From Laguncularia racemosa (Eukaryota > Streptophyta > Magnoliopsida > Myrtales > Combretaceae), in the NCBI GenBank assembly GCA_037954665.1, contig JBBMOL010000119.1:1054001-1118000 (forward strand): a stretch of 64,000 bases of DNA, read 5' to 3'. Below the pieces are notes generated by a model. That model ran no database searches. It was not told the origin of the DNA and worked only from the letters and a program-made list of their open reading frames with translations. How positions within the stretch are numbered: position 1 is the stretch's first letter; every line of letters starts with the position of its first letter. Shown piece by piece: positions 11,586 through 21,349 of this stretch. Position numbers and translations under genes: made by a program.

Positions 11586-12890
11586 TGTAAGTACACAAAT
11601 TGTATATATAATATTAATACAAATGTAGCTAAGGATAAGATGGTAATTAAAATAACAAGACGGGGTTCATGTGGTCATTTCATGGTTAAGGTATATAAAC
11701 TCTTTCATGACATAAGGTTATTCTTTTCTTCCTTTTGACAGTTACAAGCCGTGAGACTCTCCCACAGAATTTGCGGAACAACCTAAGAGAAATCTACTAA
11801 GGAGAGTAATAGATTTGAGACAATTTCAATAAGGTAAGGATTCCCATCACTAGATACATGTATGTAATTGTAGATTCATAGTCCTAAGATGGTTTGACGA
11901 TGTATGAGTAGGAATTGAGAATTGGAGTGAGGAGCGAGATGAAACATGTGTAGGAAGGATAGCCCGAGGAGCTATATTGCAATCTATAACGAGTGAGTAT
12001 TAAAATCCCTTGTAATATGATAGGAATAGTGTAATTTGGAGTCAATTCAATATGTTTATTTAGAAAATTAGGTTAAGGTTAGACAAAACAAAGAATTTCA
12101 AATTGGAAAAAGAGAATGTGATGAATAGTAAGATATACGGTTGTGTTGTGTCCTGTGTTAAAACCCAATCCATACAGAAAGATACATGGCCTCCCAACAC
12201 AATTGTGTTATGTCCCGTGTTAAAACCCAGTCCATATAGAAAGATACATGGCCTCCTAACATGGTTGTGTTGTATCCCGTGTTGAAACTCAAACCATATA
12301 AAGAGATACACAACTTCCTAACATGCTCGTGCTTTGTCTTGTGTTGGACTACATAGAAAGATACACGGCCTCTCAACATAGCTACGTCTCGCCCTATGTC
12401 AGACTATAAAATAAATAGAAAGGTACACGGTTGTATATTACCTTGTGTTCACCTACATGACCTCCAACATGGCCATGTTGAATTCAAGCATACCCTATAT
12501 GTTTTACTTTGTTAAGATACAATTATAAGAGTATGTAATTGGAATTATGTATAGGTTTAGAGAAATTGTGAGATTTTAGAAGTGTGAGGAAATCAAATCT
12601 TGAGGTACGTATCTACCATGTATATTGTTTTGTGCTTGTTGATTAGAAATTCATGTGGACTAATAATGTTGAATTATGAATGAGATTATTTGTGCATCTG
12701 ATTGTGAATTGTTGGGTCTAAGAAATTGAGTGTGAATCGGTGTTCTTGGGGTAGCACCCGGATGATCGGTATGTGACATTGTCCCTAGTAGAGTCGTGTA
12801 CCAAAATGATTCAGGTCGTATGCGGAAGGATGTTATGTGTAAATGTGGAAGGTTGTTGTGTGAGATGTGAAAGGACTAATGGACATCAAA
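11586..12890 (+). repeat. 5' LTR of Tekay element, 3'-truncated
   Basis: It aligns with the 3' LTR from TGTAAGTAC through the TATA-like GGTATATAAAC near 11690 and the minisatellite, then stops at about 12890, where integrase sequence begins (GACATCAAAGAGATTG). The distal ~650 bp of the LTR and the primer-binding site are deleted. Confidence 0.75.
12125..12480. repeat. LTR minisatellite of about 55-60 bp units (5' LTR)
   Basis: Five to six imperfect units alternate TAACACGGTTGTGTT-like and GATACATGGCCTCC-like segments. Their counterpart in the 3' LTR is at 14385-14760. The long minus-strand open frames here are an effect of the repeat, not genes. Confidence 0.8.
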
Positions 12891-13800
12891 GAGATTGTGA
12901 GGTTGCATGAAATATTGGTTCCATAGTATCGGATAGAGATATTCGATTTATGGGGAGATTTTGGAACAGTCTACACAAGGCTCTAGGGATAAAATTATAG
13001 TTTGGTACAACTTTTCACCCACAGATGGATGACCAATTTGAGTGAGCTATTTCGATATTGGAGGATATGTTGAGGGCATATACATTGAATTTTTATGGAA
13101 ATTGGGACGAACACTTGCCCTTAGTAGAGTTCACTTACAATAACAATTACCAAGCTACCATCCAAATGGTATCGTATGAAGTGTTGTATGGGAGAAAGTG
13201 TCAATTGCCTTTGCATTAGGATGAGGTGGGTGAGATATAGGTATTAAGACCTAAACTAGTACAAGATGTTGTTGATAAAGTCAAATTGATCAAGTAGAGA
13301 ATGTAGTTTGCCTAAACCTATCAGAAGTCATATGAGACAAGAGGAGACGCCCATTGGAGTTCCAAGTAGGAGATCATGTGTTGCTGAAGATCTCACCTAT
13401 AAAGGAGTGATAAGGTTTGGATTGAGGGGGAAATTGAACCCCAGATTTGTGGGACCCTTCAAAGTCTTAGAGAGAATTAGACCAGTGGCATACAAACTAG
13501 CATTACCACCAAATCTGGCCGTGGTATATAATGTATTCCACATGTCTATGCATAGGAAATATGTACCTAACTCATATTAGATCACTACATTGGAACCACT
13601 ACAAGTGCAGCTAAACCTCACGACAATAGAGAAACTTGTTAGAATTCTAGACACTAAAGCGTAGATTATGAGAAGATGGGTTATTGAATATGTCAAAGTG
13701 CAATAGAGCAACCAAATAGAGGGAGAGGCAACTTGGGAGTTGGAAGAGGAGATGAGAAGAAGATATTCAGAATTCTTCTATGATTTAAGTAATTTTCGAA
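12891..13800 (+). pseudogene. Tekay-type integrase C-terminal part with chromodomain
   Basis: Translated fragments show the retroviral integrase core (FWNSLHKALG, then FHPQ.D with E.ML) and YNNNYQ followed by YGRKCQLPLHW-like residues, typical of Tekay/Del. The C-terminal segment at 13308-13580 includes GPFKVLERI and VFHMSMHRKY. A chromodomain-like tail near 13680-13790 reads VKVQ, then EATWELE. Integrase joins element DNA to the target, and the chromodomain directs chromoviruses to heterochromatin. Frameshifts and stops (for example TAG where a Trp would be in LPLHW) disable it, and everything N-terminal of the core is absent. Confidence 0.8.
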
Positions 13801-14384
13801 GACGAAAATTTTTATAATGGGAGGATGATGTAAGTACATGAAATATGTATGTATATATATATTTATATATTAATAAAAATGTAGCTAGGGATAAGATGGT
13901 AATTAAAATAACAAGACGAGGTTAATATGGTCATTTCATGGTCAAGGTATATAAACCCTTTTATGACCTATGGTTATTCTTTTCTTTCTTTTGACAGTTA
14001 CATATTGTGAGACTCTCTCACAAAACCTATAGAATAACCTAAGAGAAATCTAACAGGAGAGCAATAGAAATGAGACAATTTCAATAAGGTAAGGATTTCC
14101 ATCAATAGATACATGTATGTAATTGTGGATCATAGCCTAAGATGGTTTGATGATGTATGAGTAGGATTCAAGAATTGGAGTGAGGAGCAAGATGGAATGT
14201 GCGTAGGAAGGACAACCTGAGGAGCTATATTGCAATCTATAACGAGTGAGTACTCAAAATCCCTTGCAATATGATAGGAATAGCACAATTTAGAGTCAAT
14301 TCGACATGTTTATTTAGAAAATTAGGTTAGGGTTAGACAAAACGAGGAATTTCGAATTGGAAAAAGAGAGTCCATGATGAATAG

Positions 14385-14760
14385 TAAGATACATGGATCC
14401 CTAAGATAGCCGTGTCATATCCTATGTTAAAACCTAGTCCACATAGAAAGATACATAACCTCCTAACACGGTTGTGTTATGTCTCGTGTTAAAACCCAAT
14501 CCATATAGAAAGATACATAATCTCCTAATACGACCATGTTGTGTCCCGTATTGAAGCCTAAATCATACAGAGAGATCCATGGCCTCCCAAAATGGCCATG
14601 TCTTATCCCGTGTTGGACTAAACAAAAAGATACATGGTCTCTCAACACCATCATATCTCACCTTATGTTAGACTATAAAACAAACGAAAAGGTATACGAC
14701 CTCTAGCACAACTGTGTACTATCCCTTGTTCACCTACATGGCCTCCAACATGGCTATATT
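14385..14760. repeat. LTR minisatellite (3' LTR copy)
   Basis: These are the same 55-60-bp units as at 12125-12480, with GATACAT and CACGGTTGTGTT-like cores, in six imperfect copies. Confidence 0.8.
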
Positions 14761-15222
14761 GAATTCAAACATACCTTATATGTTTTACTTTGTTAAGATA
14801 CAGTTCTAAGAGTATGTAATTGGAATTATGTATAGGTTTGGAGGAATTATGAGATTGTATAAGTGTGAGGAAATCAAATCTTGCAATCCAGGTACGTGTA
14901 TACCATGGGTGTTGTTTTGTGCTTGTTAGATATAAATGCATGTGGACTAATAATGTCGAATTATGAATGATATTGTTTGTGCATGCGATTGTGAATTGTT
15001 GGGTTTGAGAAACTGAGTGTAGGTCGGTGTTCTCGAGGTGGTACCTCAATGATTGATATGTGACATTGTTCTTAGTGGAGTCGTGTACTAAAATAATTTA
15101 GGCTGTATGAGGAAGGTTATATGTAGAAGGATGTTATGTGTGAATGTAGAAGATTACTACATGAGATGTGAAGGGACTCATAGACTCATGGATAGTGGAG
15201 AGCATCCACTGTCATTTATGAG

Positions 15223-15247
15223 TATTATTATTATTATTATTATTATT
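15223..15247. repeat. (ATT)n microsatellite
   Basis: About eight uninterrupted ATT units lie inside the Tekay 3' LTR; the 5' LTR is deleted at this point. Confidence 0.9.
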
Positions 15248-15865
15248 GTTTGTGAAAAGATTGTGTGGTTATGTGTGAGGATGTATGATGATTCTGATGA
15301 TGAGACTGTGTGTTGGCTAAATGTTATCAAAGATAAATAAAATGGTATATGAATATTATGTTGCATCATGCATGTGTTATTGCTTCTATCATGTCATGTG
15401 TATGTGTTTGTAGGCATACATAATGCTGGGTATTAGCTTACCCCTCATGGAAACCTTTTTTAGTTGCAAGTGTCAAAGGTGATATTGTAGGGTATGATAA
15501 GACTTTAGTAGAGACAAATCAAAATCAAAATAGTGAAGAGAATGTAGAACATGTCTACTATAATGAGTAGTAGGCAGATGTTTAGAAGGATGCATAATAG
15601 TTGCAATTGTTAATGAATTTAAGACTATTGTAATATTTCAATTGTTGAAAGCTTCCACTATAACAAATTAAAGAGATTTAGTTATGATGTACTTTTGAGG
15701 ATAGACATCTTTATAGACTTCTTGTTTATGAAGAATAATTTTTACTATTCATTATGAATGTGTGAATGTTAATGTTGGAGAATTATAGTGTTTGAACCTT
15801 CGTGTGTCTTCATCTAGTAAGGATAATTGGCAGGTTGTATCGTTACCGGGTTTCGGGACATTACA

Positions 15866-16333
15866 AGGTGCTAGTAACTTATTATCGTTTTTCCTTTTTT
15901 TATATATATATTTAGGGTTTGTTATTATAAATAAGGGCTTTATCATGTGCTTTGAAGCTTGAAATATCATTGATAAAGTAAGTTTGAGAATTATCTCTTA
16001 TTCTTTCATAGATTAGGATAGATTTTTCTATGAAACTTATGTGTTCATTATACATGATATGTAGGTTTAAGTTGAAGATTGATGCATTTTGATTTTAAAA
16101 AAAAAAAAGTTTAGATTTTTACAACTCTGAAAGAAACCAAAGCCATGCATTTTGACACATGATGTAGTCTTATCGATTCATATTCATATTCGTATAGAAC
16201 TAGCTAAGTTCATGGGAAATGAATAGTAAAAATGAATGGCCAAGCTCACTTGTGGAATAACCTTATTACATGTCGTTGCATGCATTGATCGGTTTTCATT
16301 TTCCTAAAACATCTTTATATGTTGGTAGTTAGC
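15866..16333. other. Flank between Tekay element and MULE copy 2
   Basis: The first ~170 bp may continue the unidentified sequence at 11380-11585. From about 16130 the sequence resembles intron 3 of GAT copy 2 just upstream of 30290 (GGCAGTTAGCTTATCCATTTT there, GGTAGTTAGCTATCCATTTTA here). No gene is seen. Confidence 0.4.
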
Positions 16334-16344
16334 TATCCATTTTA

Positions 16345-16530
16345 GGAATCCACAAAAATAATACTATTTTTAAAAAAATTCATGAAATAGGATACCCAAA
16401 AAAAGTATTTCAAAAATAGGTTATCAAATCGCGAACCTGAAGCACATCTTTAGTTGAATCGATTTTGGTAAAACCTAAGTGTCCGCGCCTTCAATAAATT
16501 ACTTAAACAATTTTTTTTTTCTGGCAACAT
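16345..16530. repeat. Left TIR of MULE copy 2
   Basis: It starts GGAATCCACAAAAATAATAC and pairs with the reverse complement of 20295-20481. Similarity extends inward to the CTTTAGTTGAA and GCGCCTTCAA motifs, about 180 bp with small indels. Confidence 0.8.
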
Positions 16531-17149
16531 TGTCCATCATCCAATAATTTCGTCAAATTTTTCCCACTGTCCAATAATTTTATCTAATTCTGCAAACTTA
16601 TAAAAATTATTATAAAGTGACACTGTAAATTTGCACAGTATTACAATATGTAAACTTAAATGTATAGAAAAAAATTATTTCACCAATAGTTTGTATTATA
16701 AGTGTAATTCCTCAGTTCCTCAATTCATACATTTCTATTGCTTCTTTAATTCTTCTTCTTCTTTCGTAGTTTACACTTTCTATTTTCTTAATTTATTTTT
16801 TTAATGTAAGTTTAGTTTGTATATCTACAATTGTAGGAATATTGGTAGGAGATCTTCCCAAGTTCTTCAGTGAAAAAACTTAATCATGCTATATTTCGGT
16901 ACGTTTTTCCCATAAAAAATTTAATTTCTTTCCTATTATGTTACTTTTCGTACAGCTACAGAAAATTAAATGCAATTTTTTGTAGTCTATTGTTTTTATT
17001 AAAATATTAATAGTTGTTGTTAGTTTGTAGTGTGTTAAATATGATTTATGTAAACATTGTTGTATGTAATATATGAAGAAGATCAACATTATACACAATA
17101 AAAATTATGTATTATTTTTTAATGTAAATTTTTGGTTTATTATTTAAAT

Positions 17150-17830
17150 CATTTCAAAAATTTTTATAATTAATTGTTAATTTTTTAAATTAGTCATTAA
17201 TTAATCATTAAAAAATTAATTAGTAAAAAATTTGTATTAATTGTAAATTTAATATATTGGTTTATTATTTAAATTGTCATAAAATTAATTCGTTGTTAAT
17301 TAATCATTAATTTATTTTTCATTAATCGTTAAAAAATTAATTAGTAAAAATTTTGTATTAATTGTAAATGTAATATATTGGTTTATTATTTAAATTGTCA
17401 TAAAATTAATTTGTTGTTAATTAATCATTAATTTATTTTTCATTAATCGTTAAAAAATTAATTAGTAAAATTTTTGTATTAATTGTAAATGTAATATATT
17501 GGTTTATTATTTAAATTGTTGTAAAACTAATTTGTTATTAATTAATTATTAATTTGTTATTAATTAATTGATAAAATATTAATTAGTAAAAATTTTGTAT
17601 TAACTATAAATATAATATATTGGTTTATTATTTAAATTGTCATAAAATTAATTTTTAATTAATTTTTAATTTGTTGTTAATTAATTTTTTATTTGTTGTC
17701 AATTAATCATTAATTTGCTATTAATTAATCATTAAAAAATTAATTACTAAAAATTTTATATTAATTGTAAATGCAATATCTTAGTTTATTATTTAAACTA
17801 TCTTAAATTTATTTTGATATTAATGCTAAC
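17150..17830 (+). repeat. AT-rich tandem array of MULE copy 2, about 118 bp period
   Basis: Units carry TTTTGTATTAATTGTAAATG, TAATATATTGGTTTATTATT and CATAAAATTAATT segments, in about five copies. The unit is homologous to the arrays of copies 1 and 3, but the period is shorter. Confidence 0.85.
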
Positions 17831-17859
17831 ATGTTTTTTTTTTTTTTTATGCATAATAG

Positions 17860-19760
17860 ATGGACCCTAGACCCTTCGATCATTTTGTTTTGATGCAGTA
17901 GGAAGGATATTGATCACATGCCATTTTGGATGAAGAGGTAAACATCATTTAACTTGTTGATTACTTTCGGTTCCATTGCCAATAGTACAACATTTCACTT
18001 CTTAAATTTTAGGATCAATCATGGCTTGTTGTTCGATAGCACGAGTTATCATTTCATTACAACGAGAACATCATCCCCATAAATCCTCGAATGAAACCAT
18101 TTCTACAGTTGGCAAGATTCCAAAGTGCGAGCTGCTTGCCATTATTACAATTGGATTGGTACATGATAACTGTTCTGATTGAGCAGTAGGGGTTCGAGAC
18201 GCACACATTTTACATGCTAACTAAGGAGTCTATTATCACCTTATAGGATGTTGAGGCCTAGCTAGGCCTCGATTGATGGTCAAGTAATAACGAGGAGTAA
18301 TTTCCTGGATCAGGTTGTAACATGTGAGAGATTCCTAGGGGTAAGGCTAGGGTCTACTAGTAGGAGGGCCTGCATTAGCATGATGTAGCTTTATGATATG
18401 TACTGGATCCTTCCAACCCACGCTAATGGAGAGCAAGTTCAACGCCATATGCGTACGTATATATTATAGCTGCTTGGGGAATTTATTTTTGCCAATAAAT
18501 TTAGCTCCCTCATCTACAACATGTTTTTGCCTTTACTAGAGCATTTCGATGTGATAGGGACATATAACTAGGTGTCTGCGTGTTTGGCCTGGTTATAGCT
18601 TTGTGTCGCATTGTTCTCGTTGGCTCACAAGATTAGAGAGGCTGTGATACTCCTATAGGTTTGGGCATATGATAGATTTTCACACATAGCAGCCCTTAGC
18701 TAGTACATATTGATTATAGAGACTGGAGCACTCTTAGCCACATGCTAGAAGACATGTTTAGACACTCAACATCACTTAACCCATGTAGTTGCCACATATT
18801 GGGATGCTTTTGACAAGCAAAACAATGGGTAAGTATTTCTTTAACCTTTTTTTTTTTATTTTTTTTCCATTTCATCATATACATTATTATCAATGAATCC
18901 TACTTACTACCCTTTAGGTCGAGTGGGAATCGTACGCTAGTAATCTGATTCACATCCTACCACCTTTCTATAAAGTAGGTAGACATATTTGGACTGCTCA
19001 AGTGCCACTCATATGTTTTCACATAGTTAAGTGGCATTACCCTGACTGTGCTGCTAGACAATTTAGGGGGTTTCAATATATTCCATAGAATGTGAATACA
19101 TAGCCAGAGCTTTATTAGATTGACCTACATAGGAGGGTTAATGCGGATTAGTTGGTGTAGCATGTATTGTACATATCCTTATTGGAAGAGTGTCTGGCTC
19201 GGTTGGTGTACATAGAGGACACTCGTGGCGTGCATCGAGTATATAAGAGGTGTTATAGATCTATCAACTATCTATATATAAGACGTATGGGAGTAGTTCG
19301 TAGATATCCGGTAAGTATAACATCAACACTAGTTGAGTAATTCATTACATATCTGTTGTTATTCAATTTATGATTTGTTGTAATATGTAGGTTGATACAT
19401 TAAGACAAATCCACCTATCCTCGAATCATGACACGATTGTTAATTTAGCTTATCATAGTCTTGAACCAATAGCATGACACGAAGGTTGAGGCAGAGGCAC
19501 AACTTGTTGACATGTGGCAACAACAGCTGATTCTTACGCGCTATAGGACCATGGGATGTCGATGATCTTGAAATCAGGCTAAGGCATAGGAATATCCAAT
19601 ATATGACCAACTGTTCCCACTGGAATCTAATGTGATATATGAAAGTTCGACTCTAATGCTTAGCACATATGTTACACTATATTGTCATTCTATCAATGAT
19701 CCTATCCCTACACTAGCTCCTTCACAAAAGAGATGCTACAGTAAACAACTAATGTATAAG
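17860..19760 (+). pseudogene. Plant mobile domain (PMD) pseudogene, copy 2
   Basis: The first exon encodes MDPRPFDHFVL with a stop a few codons on, and ends at a GTAAAC donor near 17938, as in the other copies. The second exon contains PMD-like blocks (WLVVR, a PFLQLARF segment, then THFTC-like residues where intact family members have ETHTFH). Stops and frameshifts are frequent throughout. Gene order, intron positions and the 3' tail match copy 1 closely, so both descend from one transposon-borne gene. Confidence 0.75.
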
Positions 19761-20294
19761 GGTAAATCTTTGCAGCATGCTAAATATTGAAGTTCAATGC
19801 CTCCTTGACACTTTGACGATGCCCTCCAGCACAATCCAACATAGGAGTCATAAGCTCCTCCTACTCCACATTCAACGCCATCAAAAGAGTCCACAAACGC
19901 ATTTTTCTAGTTGGTAAGACAGTTAACTAGGAGAAGGAAAAATAAGGGATATGATACTATTTTTTCTTATTTATTTGATACATAAATCTTTCATTAAAAT
20001 TTGTAATTGATGTAAATTAATATTTGAACTGGATAAATTTATTAATATTGTCTAATAAATTATTTTTTTCCTATTTTTATATCTTCACTTTCACAATTTT
20101 TAATAATTTTTTCTAAGATTTTTTTTTATAATACTTTTCTTGAAGTTCATTTTTTATTTTTTTTACATGATTTTTCACAATTTTTTTTCTAATGAAAAGT
20201 TTTCTCAAATTAATTTTTTAAAATAAATTAAAAGTTCACATATGAATAGTAATTTTTTTTTTCATAATTTAAAAAATTATAAACATTGATTTAA

Positions 20295-20481
20295 AATTTA
20301 TATAAAAAAAATTTAGCAAATTGTTGAAGGCACGATTTGCACCATCAAATTTTTTTTTTTTTAAATTGGTTCAACTAATGGCCGGTTTGGGTTTGCAACT
20401 TCAAAACTTAATTTTAGAATAATTTTTTTAAGTATCCTATTTTGTGAATTAAAAAAAAAAGTATTATTTTAATATTTTCCC
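20295..20481. repeat. Right TIR of MULE copy 2
   Basis: This is the inverted partner of 16345-16530. It ends ATATTTTCCC, so the minus strand begins GGGAAAATATT. Confidence 0.8.
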
Positions 20482-20722
20482 TATCCATTTTAGTGGAAAA
20501 ATCAACGGTCAAAGTGTTTGACTTTGAAATAATATATGTTTATTTGATTATACCTAACATTTGAATAACTTTGACGTGACCAACCTAAAATACGAATTGA
20601 AAAACCCACCTTCAGTCCGATGACGAAATTTTAAGACATGAATAAATGGATGAATCAACATACACGAACGGAGAAAACCTTGATTAGGGTTTGCATACTA
20701 TCCCATGTATCTCAAGTTGTGA
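20482..20722. other. GAT copy 1 intron remnant
   Basis: The left half matches copy 2 intron 3 (about 30290-30530) and the right half matches intron 2 (about 35060-35190). A deletion between them removed exon 3. TGTGA at 20718-20722 is the left TSD of element A. Confidence 0.7.
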
Positions 20723-20759
20723 TGATGCGGGCATCGTAGCTGACACGGGCTGATTGGGC

Positions 20760-21040
20760 GTGTCTTTTACAAGGCACGACCGTATAATGTGTCTAGCAGT
20801 TCTAAAAAATATACACGGTCACATACACGGCCAAAAGGTACGGCTGTGTGTTGTGTCAGGATGACTCCCAGAGACATACACGGTCTGATACACGACTAGG
20901 AGGCACGGTCGTGTGTTGTGTCAGGATAACTCCCAGAAATATACACAGCCATACACACGGTTCAAAGGAACGACCATGTAACATACCTGGAAGATTCCTC
21001 ATAAACATACACGGTTTGATACACGACCGTGTATAAGGCA
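20760..21040. repeat. Palindromic minisatellite in element A 5' LTR
   Basis: Units of about 65-70 bp combine ACACGGTC(T/A)GATACACG and GGCACGGTCGTGTGTTGTG-like segments with a TCCCAGA(A/G)A spacer. The 3' LTR counterpart (25950-26200) has lost part of one unit, which explains most of the 23-bp length difference. Confidence 0.8.
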
Positions 21041-21116
21041 GATGACTGACATGTATACATATATTTATTTCCACGTGTACATATTTTATTTCCTTGTTAG
21101 TTATTTATTTAAGGAC

Positions 21117-21124
21117 TATATATA
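21117..21124 (+). promoter_or_regulatory. LTR TATA box, element A
   Basis: TATATATA lies in GGACTATATATAGCTGC, about 200 bp before the LTR end. The same motif is at 26282-26289 in the 3' LTR. It is the probable core promoter for the element's transcript. Confidence 0.6.
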
Positions 21125-21317
21125 GCTGCTAGGTCATTTTAGGGTTAGTTTTTTTATTCTTTGTGAGATAAACACTTTTAGAGAATAGTTTTTTCTGTTT
21201 TCTCGATTGTGCGCAATTGAGGTTTTTCAAGGAATAACTCATAATTATTCTTTGCTTGTTCGTGAGACCAATCCTAGAATTGGCCTTGTTTTGTTTACAC
21301 TTTCTGCGCTGCGTCAG

Positions 21318-21330
21318 TTGGTATCAGAGC
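21318..21330 (+). other. Primer-binding site, element A
   Basis: TTGGTATCAGAGC is complementary to the 3' end of plant initiator Met-tRNA and lies one base after the LTR end, as in many gypsy elements. Confidence 0.85.
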
Positions 21331-21349
21331 AAGGCAATTTCCTACGGAG

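Larger units (their letters stand above)
11586..15865 (+). mobile_element. Tekay/Del-type gypsy element, internally deleted
   Basis: A truncated 5' LTR (11586 to about 12890) is joined directly to the integrase end of pol, followed by a full 2,037-bp 3' LTR (13829-15865). Both LTRs start TGTAAGTAC and the 3' LTR ends GGGACATTACA, typical of Tekay/Del. The flanking pentamers AAGTG (11581-11585) and AGGTG (15866-15870) differ by one base and fit a decayed 5-bp TSD. The PBS, gag, protease, RT and RNase H are all missing, so the element is a dead deletion product. Confidence 0.75.
13829..15865 (+). repeat. 3' LTR of Tekay element, 2,037 bp
   Basis: It starts TGTAAGTACATG directly after a purine tract (GGGAGGA) and ends GGGACATTACA. 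It contains the minisatellite at 14385-14760 and an (ATT)8 microsatellite at 15223-15247. Confidence 0.8.
16345..20481 (+). mobile_element. MULE copy 2: full-length non-autonomous element, PMD pseudogene, 11-bp TSD
   Basis: An 11-bp perfect repeat TATCCATTTTA flanks the element (16334-16344 and 20482-20492). GAT copy 2 intron 3 near 30290 shows a single-copy equivalent, TATCCATTTTG. The ends are long imperfect inverted repeats of roughly 180 bp: AAATAATACT, then AATTCATGAAATAGGATAC from the left, matched on the other strand by AAATAATACT and AATTCACAAAATAGGATAC. Long TIRs with a 9-11-bp TSD define Mutator-like elements. Inside are a leader, an AT-rich tandem array, a PMD pseudogene and an AT-rich right arm, but no transposase. 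By comparison with copy 3 it is a derivative that lost the transposase half. Confidence 0.85.
20723..21316 (+). repeat. 5' LTR of element A
   Basis: It is 594 bp long, starts TGATGCGGGCATC and ends GCTGCGTCA. It contains palindromic CACGGTCGTGT repeats at 20760-21040 and a TATA box. Confidence 0.9.

Noticed and set aside
12060..12379. Overlapping minus-strand frames with repeated FCMDWVL-like peptides
   Set aside because: They are translations of the Tekay LTR minisatellite; the same occurs at 14463-14654.
20856..21074. Direct repeats with regular spacers that could suggest a CRISPR-like array
   Set aside because: The units are LTR minisatellites repeated in both LTRs of a retrotransposon in a plant genome; no cas genes.
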